Below, one piece after another: positions 25,718 to 35,249 of a stretch of DNA of 64,000 nt; the first letter of the stretch is position 1; each line of letters starts with the position of its first letter. The position numbers and the translations under genes are program-made. This stretch comes from Mycobacteroides abscessus ATCC 19977 (GTDB lineage Bacteria; Actinomycetota; Actinomycetes; Mycobacteriales; Mycobacteriaceae). Location of the stretch: the NCBI RefSeq assembly GCF_000069185.1, contig NC_010397.1, positions 5,003,173 to 5,067,172 of the forward strand. Direction: 5' to 3'. The notes below the pieces were generated by a model. The model was given only the letters and a program-made list of their open reading frames with translations, was not told the DNA's origin and made no database searches.

Positions 25718-26881
25718 CTAACGCCGGGTAGTCAATCTCTGGTAGCTCGCCTGCCAGAGCATTTCCAGCGGACCGCGCTCCCATCGCGAAAGCCACAGCT
25801 TGCTGAACAGCATCAGCACGGCTACCACCAACGCGTATACCCCGATGGTGCCCGGCACTACCGTGCCGGGGCCCATCCGTTGCGCCAGGCCCAGCCCCCA
25901 GCCATAACAGAGCGCACCGGCCAGCGCGTTCTGTAAGACATAACAGCTCAAGGCCATTCGCCCGACGGTTCCCAGCGCGCGACCGACAATCCCGGGCACC
26001 CGGCCGGCCACATAAAACTGGGCGACCGCGGCGAGCACACCGAACGCGATGATCGCAGCCGTAAGGTAGCGGCCCACTAGCATTCCCGCACTGCCCCAGA
26101 ACAACCCGACAATGAGGTCGATGGGCAACGCAACGATGAAGCCCACGATCATCAGCCGTCTACGCAGCTCTGCGCCCTCCGGCGCCAGCACTCCGGCCCG
26201 GAACACCATCGCACCCGCGATGAACATGGCGATCGCCACGGGCAGGATCAGAATCGTCTCCGCACGGAAAACCAGCAGATGATCCACCCGGAACACCACC
26301 AGGTCCCAGAAGGAACCCTCCGCGTAGGGGTTGGGCTGCTGCTGCACCGGCGGATTGTCTTCGGGCGGCGGCGACGCGACGATAGCGCCCACTATCACCA
26401 TCAGAATCGCGACATGCACCAACACCGCGGCCGACAGCCAGATCCTCTGTGAGCGGGCCGATGTGGCGAGCACGAAAGCGACGATCAATCCGGTCACCGC
26501 GTAACCGGTGAGCACGTCGAACTCGGTGAACAGCAGGAAGTTCACCACACCGTCCACGAACAACAGGCCTGCGCGCACCGGGTACGCCCCCGGCCAAGAG
26601 TCCCCCCGCCGCTGCGCGGAATGCTGTTGAATCGCCAGGCCGATACCGAACATGACTGTCAACAGGCCCAGAAACTTGCCCTGACAGAGCTGCTGCAACA
26701 CCGCCTCGACCCAGCGCCACACGCCTTCGGCGCGGCCCACCCCGGACACATATCCGATGAACCCCTCGGGATTCGTGAAGATCCAGATATTGGTGCCCAG
26801 CGTGCCGAGGATCGCGATGCCCCGCATCACATCCAAAGAGACATACCGAATTCCGGGTGTGACGGGCTCGACGGCAGTCAT
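25718..26881 (-). CDS. DUF418 membrane protein
   Basis: 387 residues with about ten hydrophobic helices. The N-terminal YVSLDVMRGIAILGTLGTNI and the C-terminal DUF418 domain, with GPLEMLWQ near the end, define the DUF418 (YeiB) family. These have an acyltransferase-like membrane fold and unknown substrates. Codes 36 bases upstream of the glucosylglycerate hydrolase on the same strand; a functional link is unproved. ATG 26881, the start chosen, is preceded by CCTGA and lacks a strong binding site. Confidence 0.8.
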   Translation of the reverse strand: MTAVEPVTPGIRYVSLDVMRGIAILGTLGTNIWIFTNPEGFIGYVSGVGRAEGVWRWVEAVLQQLCQGKFLGLLTVMFGIGLAIQQHSAQRRGDSWPGAYPVRAGLLFVDGVVNFLLFTEFDVLTGYAVTGLIVAFVLATSARSQRIWLSAAVLVHVAILMVIVGAIVASPPPEDNPPVQQQPNPYAEGSFWDLVVFRVDHLLVFRAETILILPVAIAMFIAGAMVFRAGVLAPEGAELRRRLMIVGFIVALPIDLIVGLFWGSAGMLVGRYLTAAIIAFGVLAAVAQFYVAGRVPGIVGRALGTVGRMALSCYVLQNALAGALCYGWGLGLAQRMGPGTVVPGTIGVYALVVAVLMLFSKLWLSRWERGPLEMLWQASYQRLTTRR

Positions 26882-26933
26882 TCAGGTCACCCTAAGTGAA
26901 CCTTCAGCAGGCGCACAACCACTTATCGGCGCG

Positions 26934-26946
26934 TACCGTGACGCTC
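26934..26946 (+). promoter_or_regulatory. Leaderless promoter -10 of SDR gene
   Basis: TACCGT at 26934-26939 fits TANNNT and is seven bases before ATG 26947. No ribosome binding site is seen, so a leaderless transcript is expected. Confidence 0.5.
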
Positions 26947-27612
26947 ATGCCACACGCTCTCATCACCGGTGCCGCCGGTGGTCTCGGTGCCGCCATTGCC
27001 CGCGCGCTCGCAGCCACCCACAGCCTGCTATTGGGTGGGCGCCCGTCCCTCCGGCTGGACACGCTGGCGGACGAATTGGACGCCACCCCGTGGCCCGTCG
27101 ACCTGAGTGACCAGGACGCGATACTGGCGGCCGTGGCGGGCATCGACGCGCTGGACGTGCTTGTGCACAACGCCGGAGTCTCCTACCCCGCAACCATCGC
27201 CGACTCCACTCTTGCCGACTGGCGAAAGACCCTCGATGTCAACGTATTAGCCCCGGTAGCACTCACCCAGGCCCTTCTTCCGGCCCTGCGTGCGGCACAG
27301 GGCGACGTAGTATTCATCAACTCGGGCGCCGGGATCAACGCTCACCCGGGCATCGGCTCGTACTCGGTGAGCAAGTTCGCGCTGCGTGGGTTCGCCGATG
27401 TACTGCGCGCCGAGGAGCCCGCACTCCGGGTGACCTCGGTGCACCCGGGCCGGATCAGCACGCCGATGCAGCAAGAACTCACCGAACATGAAGGGCGCGA
27501 GTACAACCCAGACGACTACATGCGTCCCGAGTCCGTCGCGCAGCTGGTTGCCGATGCTGTGAATCTGCCCCGCGACGCCCGGGTGCACCAGATCGTGGTG
27601 CGGCAGAACTAG
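26947..27612 (+). CDS. Short-chain dehydrogenase/reductase, compact
   Basis: 221 residues from ATG 26947. Rossmann [13 protein letters not shown] near 7-19, [12 protein letters not shown] near 80-91 and catalytic Ser with [11 protein letters not shown] near 138-148. Cofactor preference is not clear. The gene converges on leuS, overlapping its stop region by four bases. Short for the family but all catalytic elements are present. Confidence 0.85.
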   Translation: MPHALITGAAGGLGAAIARALAATHSLLLGGRPSLRLDTLADELDATPWPVDLSDQDAILAAVAGIDALDVLVHNAGVSYPATIADSTLADWRKTLDVNVLAPVALTQALLPALRAAQGDVVFINSGAGINAHPGIGSYSVSKFALRGFADVLRAEEPALRVTSVHPGRISTPMQQELTEHEGREYNPDDYMRPESVAQLVADAVNLPRDARVHQIVVRQN

Positions 27613-30464
27613 ACGACCAGGTTCACCATGCGGCCGGGCACCACAATGACCTTCTTCGGGGTGGCGCCGGCCAGGAACTCCAGCACTTTCTCCTCGGTGA
27701 GGGCCGCTGCCTCGATGTCGCCCTTGGGCGCATCGGCGGCGACGGTGATGCGGCCACGCACCTTGCCGTTCACCTGAATCGGGTACTCGACCGTGTCGGC
27801 CACCAGCCAGCGGTCGTCGGATTCCGGGAAGGGACCGTGAGCCAGCGAGTCGTCGCGGCCCAGCAGGCTCCACAGCTCCTCGGCCAGATGCGGAGCCAAC
27901 GGTGCCAGCATGAGCACCAGCGGCTCCACCGCCGCGCGCGGCGCACCCTCCGGGTAGTCCTTGGTCAGGTGATTGGTGTATTCGATCAGCTTGGCCGCGG
28001 CGGTGTTATTACGTAGGGCCGCATAGTCTTCCGTCACTCCGGCGATCGTCTTGTGTAACGCCCGCAGGGTGTCCTCGCTGGTCAGGTCGTCCGTGGTGAC
28101 ACGGATCTTGCCGGTCTCCTCATCGACCACCACGCGCCACGCGCGTTGCAAAAAGCGGTGTGCACCCACGACATCCTTCGTGGCCCAGGGACGCGACAGC
28201 TCCAGCGGGCCCATCGACATCTCGTACACACGCAGCGTATCGGCACCATAGTTGTCGCAGATGTCATCCGGCGAGATCGAGTTCTTGAGGCTCTTTCCGA
28301 TCTTCCCGAACTCTTGTTGCACCTCTGCGCCCTGGTAGAAGAACTTTCCGTTTTCCTCGGTGACCTCGGCCGCCGGCACATACATGCCGCGCGCATCCGT
28401 GTAGGCGTGGGCCTGGATGTACCCCTGATTGAGCAGCCGCCGGTACGGCTCGCGGGAACTGACGTGCCCCAGGTCGTACAGCACCTTGTGCCAGAACCGC
28501 GAATACAGCAGGTGCAGCACGGCGTGTTCCATGCCGCCGACATACAGATCGACACCGCCCGGGTCATTCGGGCCATGTTCCGCCGGGCGCGGGCCCAGCC
28601 AGTATGCCTCGTTCTCCTTGTCGCAGAAGGCCTCTGCGTTGTCGGGGTCGGCGTAGCGCAGCTCATACCAGGAGCTGCCCGCCCACTGCGGCATCACGTT
28701 GGTGTCCCGCGTGTAGTGCTTGAGCCCATCGCCGAGGTCCAGCTCGACATTCACCCAGTCGGCGGCCTTGGACAGCGGTGGTGACGGCTCCGATGACGCG
28801 TCGTCGGGATCGAAGGACACCGGTGCGTAATCCTCGACCTCGGGCAATTCGACGGGTAATACGTTCTCACCCAGCGCACGTGGCCGCCCGTCCTCGTCGT
28901 AGACGATCGGGAAGGGCTCACCCCAATAGCGCTGGCGCGCAAAGAGCCAATCGCGCAGTTTGTATTCGATGCGCGATTCGCCGCGTCCGTCTTTGACCAA
29001 ACGCCGTGTCACCTCCACCTTGGCGGCCTCGATGTCGAGCCCGTCCAGGTAGTCGGAATTCACCAGCACACCGTCCCCGGTGTATGCGGCCTTGGTGACG
29101 TCGCCCCCGGAAATCACCTCCTGCACCGGCAAACCGAAGGTGTTCGCGAAGTCCCAGTCACGCTGGTCGTGCCCGGGAACCGCCATGATGGCACCGGTGC
29201 CATACCCCAGCAGCACGTAGTCCGCGATGAAAACCGGCACCGGCTTCCCGCTCACCGGGTTGGTGGCGTATGCGCCGGTGAAGACGCCGGTCTTTTCCTT
29301 GTTCTCCTGACGTTCCAGATCGCTCTTGGCGGCGATGGAGCGGCGGTACTGTTCGATCGCCGCCCGCGGCGAATCCTGCCCGCCGGTCCAACGCGGATCG
29401 GTGTCCTGCGGCCAGACATCCGCCGCCAACTGGTCCACCAGCGGATGCTCCGGGGCCAGCACCATGTAGGTGGCGCCGAAGAGCGTGTCGGGCCTGGTGG
29501 TGAACACCTCGATGTCCCCCGCGCCAGGCGCTCCGAACAACACCGATGCGCCCTGCGAGCGGCCGATCCAGTTGCGCTGCATGGTTTTGACCTTGTCCGG
29601 CCAGTCCAGCACGTCTAGGTCATCGATCAACCTGTCGGAGTAGGCGGTAATCCGCATCATCCACTGCCGCAGGCGCTTACGGAACACCGGGAAGTTGCCG
29701 CGCTCGCTGCGCCCGTCCGCGGTGACCTCTTCGTTGGCCAGCACGGTGCCCAATCCCGGACACCAGTTGACCACCGAATCCGATTGGTACACCAGGCGAT
29801 ATGAGTCGATAACATCCGCCCGCGCACCAACACTCAGCTCCGCCCACACGGTGCCGTCGGAGGGTGCGCGCGTTCCGGAGTCGAACTCGGCGATCAGCTC
29901 CTGGATGGGCCTGGCACGGCGGGCCTGCTCGTCGTACCAGGCGTTGTAGATCTGTAGGAAGATCCACTGCGTCCACTTGTAGAAGTCGACATCGGTGGTG
30001 GCGAAGCTGCGGCGCGAGTCGTGACCCAGCCCCAGCCGACCCAGCTGCCGCTTGTAGTTGACGATGTTCGCCTCGGTCCGGACCCGTGGATGGGTGCCGG
30101 TCTGCACCGCGTACTGCTCGGCGGGCAACCCGAACGCGTCGAACCCCAGGGCGTGCAGCACGTTGGCACCACGCATCCGGTGAAAGCGCGCATAGACGTC
30201 GGTCGCGATGTATCCGAGCGGATGTCCGACGTGCAGGCCGTCGCCCGAGGGGTAGGGGAACATGTCCTGCACGAACATCTTGTCGGCGGGAATCGGCGTG
30301 CCGTCCGTCGGCGCAAGCGATCCCACCGGGTTCGGAACATGGAACGTACCCCGGTCGGCCCAGGTCTGTTGCCAGCGGCGCTCGATCTGCCCGGCGAGCT
30401 GCGCGGTATAGCGATGCCTGGGCAACTCAGCGGTATCGGTCGCGTCGTGCTGGGTTTCGGTCAC
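27609..30464 (-). CDS. leuS: Leucyl-tRNA synthetase
   Basis: Charges tRNA-Leu. 951 residues from GTG 30464, where a -10 box TACCCT lies six bases upstream on the same strand (30471-30476), suggesting a leaderless mRNA; the longer frame has no support. Class I motifs: HVGH at [11 protein letters not shown] near 88-92 and the KMSKS variant in [11 protein letters not shown] near 720. The inserted editing domain with [15 protein letters not shown] is present. Conserved location in mycobacteria. Confidence 0.97.
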   Translation of the reverse strand: MTETQHDATDTAELPRHRYTAQLAGQIERRWQQTWADRGTFHVPNPVGSLAPTDGTPIPADKMFVQDMFPYPSGDGLHVGHPLGYIATDVYARFHRMRGANVLHALGFDAFGLPAEQYAVQTGTHPRVRTEANIVNYKRQLGRLGLGHDSRRSFATTDVDFYKWTQWIFLQIYNAWYDEQARRARPIQELIAEFDSGTRAPSDGTVWAELSVGARADVIDSYRLVYQSDSVVNWCPGLGTVLANEEVTADGRSERGNFPVFRKRLRQWMMRITAYSDRLIDDLDVLDWPDKVKTMQRNWIGRSQGASVLFGAPGAGDIEVFTTRPDTLFGATYMVLAPEHPLVDQLAADVWPQDTDPRWTGGQDSPRAAIEQYRRSIAAKSDLERQENKEKTGVFTGAYATNPVSGKPVPVFIADYVLLGYGTGAIMAVPGHDQRDWDFANTFGLPVQEVISGGDVTKAAYTGDGVLVNSDYLDGLDIEAAKVEVTRRLVKDGRGESRIEYKLRDWLFARQRYWGEPFPIVYDEDGRPRALGENVLPVELPEVEDYAPVSFDPDDASSEPSPPLSKAADWVNVELDLGDGLKHYTRDTNVMPQWAGSSWYELRYADPDNAEAFCDKENEAYWLGPRPAEHGPNDPGGVDLYVGGMEHAVLHLLYSRFWHKVLYDLGHVSSREPYRRLLNQGYIQAHAYTDARGMYVPAAEVTEENGKFFYQGAEVQQEFGKIGKSLKNSISPDDICDNYGADTLRVYEMSMGPLELSRPWATKDVVGAHRFLQRAWRVVVDEETGKIRVTTDDLTSEDTLRALHKTIAGVTEDYAALRNNTAAAKLIEYTNHLTKDYPEGAPRAAVEPLVLMLAPLAPHLAEELWSLLGRDDSLAHGPFPESDDRWLVADTVEYPIQVNGKVRGRITVAADAPKGDIEAAALTEEKVLEFLAGATPKKVIVVPGRMVNLVV

Positions 30465-30686
30465 GGTTCCAGGGTAAAGGTGGCTGGTCAGCGAACAGAA
30501 ATCGCCGCTTTGGCGACGAGAGTTAATCACTCTGGTCACAATCCGGCCACTTCCGGGGGTGTCCGGGGTGGTTTCTCAGCTGCGGTTATTAACTTCGGGA
30601 CCGCCACAACCGAGAGCCCCTCTGCGCTCCCCGTTGTCGCCCCAACCTCACACCACGCGCAGGACAGAGCCGGAAGGACATAGAAG

Positions 30687-31652
30687 GTGACGACCACACG
30701 GTATTCAGTCAGATTCGCGGCGGCCACGGCCTCCGTCGCGGCGTTGCTCGCTGGGACTGCAGCCGTTGCGATGGCAGACCCCCAGCCAGCGCCCGTACCC
30801 CCAGTACCGGCGGCTACCGCCAACGCCGCCGTCGCGCCGGCCCCGAATGCCGCCCCCGCACCCGCCGTGGCCCCAACGACGTCGGCCAATCCCCTGCAGC
30901 CGGCCGCGCCGATCGCCGGCGTCGCACCGGCCGCCGACGGCACCCTCTCGGAGTTCTTCGCCTCCAAGAACGTCAAGGTGGAACCGCTGACCAAGAGCAG
31001 CCACGGGGTGCCGCGTATCAGCATCCCGATCCCCAACAACTGGGCCAACGTGCCGGACCCCAACGTCCCCAACGCGTACCAGGTGATCGTGAGCAAGGCC
31101 AACGGCACCGGGATCTACCAATCCAACGCGCAGCTCACCATGAGCAAGCTGATCGGCGAGTTCGACACCAACGAAGCCGTCTCGCATGGCCCCGTCGAGG
31201 TCAAGGCCCTGCAGGGCTGGCAGCCGACCGATGCCTCGCTGGTCACCTACCAGGGGTTCCCGTCCTCGATCGTGGAAGGCACCTTCCGCCAGGACGGGGA
31301 GACCCTCAACACCTCGCGCCGCGCCGTGATCATCACGCAGGGCAAGGACCGTTTCCTGGTCCAGCTGGCCGTCACCACCACCGTCGGCAACGCCATCGCG
31401 GAGGCCCCGGCCACCGACCTGATCGTCAACGGACTGCGCTTCGGGGATGCCGCTCCCGTCACCGCCCCGGTAGCCGACCCCAACGCACTCGCCGATCCGG
31501 ACGCCGTACCCGGTGCGCCCGCCACACCCGCCGCCGGAGCGCCCGCAGCCGCCGATCCCAACGCGCCGGCCTCGCCGGCGCCCGGTGTCCCGGGTTTGCC
31601 ACCCCTGCCCACCTTGCCCGCGCTGGTGCCACCGGCACCGCCCGCGGCATGA
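30687..31652 (+). CDS. mtc28: Proline-rich secreted 28 kDa antigen-like protein (LpqN family)
   Basis: 321 residues from GTG 30687, eight bases after GGAAGGA. Cleavable signal peptide (AALLAGTAAVAMADP, cut near 32), an alanine/proline-rich segment to about 90, the LpqN/LpqT fold at about 95-250 (FFASKNVKVEPL, RISIPIPNNWANVPDPN, DRFLVQLAVTTT), and a long proline-rich tail. It matches M. tuberculosis Rv0040c (Mtc28) in position and design. No lipobox, so secreted rather than anchored. Divergent from leuS. Confidence 0.82.
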   Translation: MTTTRYSVRFAAATASVAALLAGTAAVAMADPQPAPVPPVPAATANAAVAPAPNAAPAPAVAPTTSANPLQPAAPIAGVAPAADGTLSEFFASKNVKVEPLTKSSHGVPRISIPIPNNWANVPDPNVPNAYQVIVSKANGTGIYQSNAQLTMSKLIGEFDTNEAVSHGPVEVKALQGWQPTDASLVTYQGFPSSIVEGTFRQDGETLNTSRRAVIITQGKDRFLVQLAVTTTVGNAIAEAPATDLIVNGLRFGDAAPVTAPVADPNALADPDAVPGAPATPAAGAPAAADPNAPASPAPGVPGLPPLPTLPALVPPAPPAA

Positions 31653-31670
31653 CCGCCTCGGTGCCCCGCT

Positions 31671-31682
31671 TAAACTGAGCAC
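31671..31682 (+). promoter_or_regulatory. Leaderless promoter -10 of Rv0039c-like gene
   Basis: TAAACT at 31671-31676 lies six bases before the GTG at 31683. No ribosome binding site intervenes. Confidence 0.5.
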
Positions 31683-32078
31683 GTGCTGATCGCCGCCATC
31701 GTGACCATCGCCCTCGCCGGGCTGCTGGCTGCGCTCTCGGCAGCGGCCTTCCTGCGGGCGCCGCACGGCAGCCCGCAGCGAATGCTCGCCCCCGCCCAGG
31801 CCGCAGCCGCGGTCATCCTGGCTGCGGGCGGTCTGGCAGCGCTATTCGGCTCCACCACAATCGGTTTGGTCGGGCTGACGGTGTGCGGTGCGGCCGCCCT
31901 CGTGACGGTGGGTGCGGCAGCCTGGCAGGTCGCCCAATACACCACCGCCGCACAACAGATGTCCGCGGCGGGCGGCTGCGGCAGCGCCTGCGGAGGATGC
32001 CCCGGCGCGGGCCGCAATGACTCCCCCGGGCGCGACGGTCTTCGCGCGAGCGGCTCATCCGTGTGCGCGCGGCCCTGA
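31683..32078 (+). CDS. Small membrane protein with Cys-rich tail (Rv0039c-like)
   Basis: 131 residues from GTG 31683. Three hydrophobic helices in the first 85 residues (starting LIAAIVTIALAGLLAAL), then a polar tail with GGCGSACGGCPGAG, a glycine-cysteine cluster that could bind metal or disulphide-link. M. tuberculosis has a similar small membrane gene beside mtc28. Function unknown; no recognised domain. Confidence 0.65.
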   Translation: MLIAAIVTIALAGLLAALSAAAFLRAPHGSPQRMLAPAQAAAAVILAAGGLAALFGSTTIGLVGLTVCGAAALVTVGAAAWQVAQYTTAAQQMSAAGGCGSACGGCPGAGRNDSPGRDGLRASGSSVCARP

Positions 32079-32235
32079 CATGTCCAATCTTTAGACACGG
32101 CGGCACTACCTCATCGGAATGTGCTCCGTATTCGCCCATGTCGGCCCCTTTTTTGGTGTTATGTTTCCGGGCACTCGTAGACGGGTGGGATGAGCGTTTG
32201 CGCCAAGACCGTCGGCGGTAGTCAGAAAGGGAGCC

Positions 32236-33612
32236 GTGAAAGACACCAAGCAGATGGTGAAGTTCATCCTCGTTGGTGTTCTCGCGGTCGCTTCCGGTAT
32301 CGCCGCGTACATCTATCGCGACGACCAGCTGATCGTGGACCTGCTCACCATCCCCCTGTTCACCGGCATCATCGGCTACATCACCAACTGGACCGGCGTA
32401 CTGATGCTGTTCGCACCCTTGCGTTTCTACGGTTGGCGCATTCCCGGACTACGCACGCTGTATGCGTTCCTGCCCCGGCGCGTGCAGGTGATCCCGGCCA
32501 TCACCTCCGACGGCCGGTTTGGCTGGCAGGGCATTGTGCCGTCTCGTGCCGAGAAGATGGCCAGCATCGCCGTCGACAAGAGCCTGGCCAAACTCGGCAG
32601 TATCTCGGACTTCTACGAGCAACTCGAGCCTGATCTGATCGCCAATCACCTTGCCTTGATTGCCAAGTCAGAAATTCGCGGCGTCATCACCAAGATCATG
32701 GAGCGTGAGGACCCGCAGCTGTGGCACAACCTGCCGCCGGCCTTGCGGGAAATGATGTTCAAACGCATCGAGAATCAGCTGCCCCAGATCATCAAGAACA
32801 TGACCGATCAAATCGGCGAGAATATCGAGCAACTCGTCGATGCCAAGTTGATGATCATCCGGTACCTCACCGCACATCCCAAGCTACTCAACGACATCTT
32901 CCGAACCATGGGGCACAAAGAGCTGCAGTTCATGCAGAACTTCGGTTTCTACTTCGGCTACCCGATGGGCTTCGTGCTCGTGGCCATCCTGCAGTCGGTA
33001 CCGCACCATTGGTGGACACCGTGGATCGTGTTGCCGCTCGGCGGCGTCATCATCGGGTACATCGTCAACTACCTCGGTATCACCATGATTTTCGAACCTG
33101 TGCACCCCAACAAGTGGGTGCCCTGGCGCCAGGGCCTGTTCATCAAACGCAAGGCCGAGATCTCCGAGGAATACGCGCGCACCATCTCCGAGAACGTCAT
33201 CACACTGGAAAACATCGGCGACGAGATGCTCAACGGACCTCGCTCGGATCGCACCCGGCAGATGCTCGCCGACGGCATCCGGCCGGCGCTGGAGCAAGCG
33301 CTCGGACCGGCTCGGCGCGCCATTCGGGTAGCGGTCGGCCGGCGACAGTACGACCAGATCACCGAATCGGTCACCCTGGAAGCAACCGGCTTTGCGCCCC
33401 TTGCGTTTTCCGATCCGGAATTCAACAAGCAACGTCAAGGCAAGATCGGCGCCTTCGTCTCCACCCAGATGCACAAGCTCTCACTCGATGATTTCAACGA
33501 GTTGCTGCGCTCGGCGGTCAAGCAGGACGAGTGGTTGCTGTTCGTGCACGGCGCCGTTCTGGGCGCTGCCGGAGGCCTGGCGCACCTACTCATTTTCCCG
33601 CCAGCGGGCTGA
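32236..33612 (+). CDS. DUF445 family membrane protein
   Basis: 458 residues from GTG 32236, with AAAGGGAG upstream. Two to three helices at the N-terminus (FILVGVLAVASGIAAYIY; LTIPLFTGIIGYITNWTGVLMLF), a long charged middle part that could form a coiled coil, then two further helices (MGFVLVAILQSV; IVLPLGGVIIGYIVNYLGITMIF) and a large tail. The duplicated GYITNW / GYIVNY motif is characteristic of DUF445. Function unknown. Probably a two-gene unit with the next gene, 36 bases on. Confidence 0.8.
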   Translation: MKDTKQMVKFILVGVLAVASGIAAYIYRDDQLIVDLLTIPLFTGIIGYITNWTGVLMLFAPLRFYGWRIPGLRTLYAFLPRRVQVIPAITSDGRFGWQGIVPSRAEKMASIAVDKSLAKLGSISDFYEQLEPDLIANHLALIAKSEIRGVITKIMEREDPQLWHNLPPALREMMFKRIENQLPQIIKNMTDQIGENIEQLVDAKLMIIRYLTAHPKLLNDIFRTMGHKELQFMQNFGFYFGYPMGFVLVAILQSVPHHWWTPWIVLPLGGVIIGYIVNYLGITMIFEPVHPNKWVPWRQGLFIKRKAEISEEYARTISENVITLENIGDEMLNGPRSDRTRQMLADGIRPALEQALGPARRAIRVAVGRRQYDQITESVTLEATGFAPLAFSDPEFNKQRQGKIGAFVSTQMHKLSLDDFNELLRSAVKQDEWLLFVHGAVLGAAGGLAHLLIFPPAG

Positions 33613-33648
33613 CACGTGCCCGGAGCCGACCTGACAAGATGATGCCCG

Positions 33649-34482
33649 ATGACCGATAACACGCCCGTTCCAGCACACAACAACCGTGAGCTCCGGCCCG
33701 ATCGCGTGGTCCAGGGTGTGGCGATGCTGGCCGCGAAGACCTGGTGGCGCGGCGTGAAGTGGTCAGCCGATGTCGCCACCACCACCGGTACCAAGATCAT
33801 CGACGATGTCCGGGCAGGTCGTTCCGCCACCGACATCGCGCTGTCCGCGACCGAACACGTCCTGGGCGCCGTACGCGACGCGCTACAGCTGCCCAGCGAT
33901 TCCTCCGGACTGACCCTGGCCAAGCCGCAGAAGCCCGCCCCCTCGCGCGTCACCATCGACATCACCGAATCAGGCGCTCTCGACGGTGATGAATTACGCC
34001 GCCGCGGAGCGGAATTGCTGCGGCGGTCGGCCGATGTCACCGATGTCGAGGACACCCATCCGGCCTACGCCCGGATCATCAACCAGCTGGCGCCCGACGA
34101 GGCGCGCATCCTGCGCTTCCTGGCGGCGCACGGCGCACAGCCGGTGGTCGATGTGCGCACCAGCCGCCCCTTCGACGTCGGCTCGGAGATGATCGCCGAG
34201 GGTCTGTCGATGGTCGCCGAACGCTCTGGCTGCCGCTACACCAATCGCAACAACGCCTACACCAACAACCTGGTGCGCCTCGGCCTGGTCCGCGCATCTC
34301 CGGAAGCGGTTGCGGCCGAGCGCTATCAGGTGCTGGAGGTGCAACCCGACGTGGTCGCGGCGTGCCGCCGTGCGGGCCGCGCGCACAAAACGGTGCGCCG
34401 CAGCATCCACCTGACGCCTTTCGGCGAGGACTTCTGCCGGGCCGTCATCCCCACCGATCCGTCGGTGGGCGACGACCTTTAG
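33649..34482 (+). CDS. Abi-alpha / DUF4393 domain protein
   Basis: 277 residues from ATG 33649. The central part (about 140-240), with HPAYARIINQLAPDEARILRFL, YTNNLVRLGLV and a final LTPFGEDFCRAV, follows the DUF4393 (Abi_alpha) pattern. That family is named after an abortive-infection system but most members lack tested activity. The N-terminal third has a possible amphipathic segment (VAMLAAKTWWRGVKWSADV). Close behind the DUF445 gene on the same strand; convergent with yqgE. Confidence 0.65.
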   Translation: MTDNTPVPAHNNRELRPDRVVQGVAMLAAKTWWRGVKWSADVATTTGTKIIDDVRAGRSATDIALSATEHVLGAVRDALQLPSDSSGLTLAKPQKPAPSRVTIDITESGALDGDELRRRGAELLRRSADVTDVEDTHPAYARIINQLAPDEARILRFLAAHGAQPVVDVRTSRPFDVGSEMIAEGLSMVAERSGCRYTNRNNAYTNNLVRLGLVRASPEAVAAERYQVLEVQPDVVAACRRAGRAHKTVRRSIHLTPFGEDFCRAVIPTDPSVGDDL

Positions 34483-34484
34483 CC

Positions 34485-35111
34485 CTAGTTGCGGCTGACG
34501 TCGATGGGATGGGTCGCCAACAGTGACAACGGCAGTGGCTGCCGCCGAAGCACCTTGGCCCACAGGTCCTCACTCGCATCGGTGAGCACATCGGACGGCA
34601 GCGCCGACAGCACGATCCAATCGTCGCGCTCGACTTCTCCCTCGAGCTGACCAATCGTCCACCCTGAGTAGCCGGCGAAAACCCTGATGCCCTCGACCAG
34701 TGGCGCGATGTCCTCGGGTTCGGCGTCCAGATCTACCATCGCCATACGACCCGCCACGTGGCGCAGACCCTTCACGCCATCGATGCTCACACCCGCCCGC
34801 AGCGTTGCCAGGCATAGCGCCGCATCCCGTTTTACCGGCCCGCCGACGAACATCGTCTTGGGCTTGCCAGCCAGCTTGGCCCACTGCGGCAACACGTTGT
34901 AGACCGCGGTCTCGCTGGGACGGTTGAGCACTACGCCCAGCGTGCCGCCGTCGTTGTGCTCGACAATGAAGATCACGCTGCGCCGAAACGTCGGCTCGAA
35001 GAGATTGGTGTTGGCAATCAGCAGGGTCCCGGCCCGCAGGCGATGTGCGGGCGGCGCCATGTAGCCCTCGCCATATGCCTCGCCCTCTTCAGGCTCGTCC
35101 CCGTGCGCCAC
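34485..35111 (-). CDS. YqgE/AlgH family protein
   Basis: 208 residues. N-terminal AGTLLIANTNLFEPTFRRSVIFIVEHNDGGTLGVVLNRP and later VFVGGPV and YSGWTIGQLEGE are the UPF0301/AlgH core. A conserved fold of unclear function, the equivalent of M. tuberculosis Rv0038. The start near MAHGDEPEEGEAYGEGY may be upstream of the real one; the conserved part begins about residue 22. Convergent with the Abi-alpha gene, two bases apart. Confidence 0.85.
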   Translation of the reverse strand: MAHGDEPEEGEAYGEGYMAPPAHRLRAGTLLIANTNLFEPTFRRSVIFIVEHNDGGTLGVVLNRPSETAVYNVLPQWAKLAGKPKTMFVGGPVKRDAALCLATLRAGVSIDGVKGLRHVAGRMAMVDLDAEPEDIAPLVEGIRVFAGYSGWTIGQLEGEVERDDWIVLSALPSDVLTDASEDLWAKVLRRQPLPLSLLATHPIDVSRN

Positions 35112-35249
35112 CTCATCATCATGACACCGTTTGCCGTTTCATGACTTGTGCTCGGCCAACCGCTACACATTTGTAGTGTGGGCGTTAAACACCCCGCATA
35201 ATCCGCCGCCTACGTTCGGTAGGCCGATCTCGACACGAAAGCGACTCAC

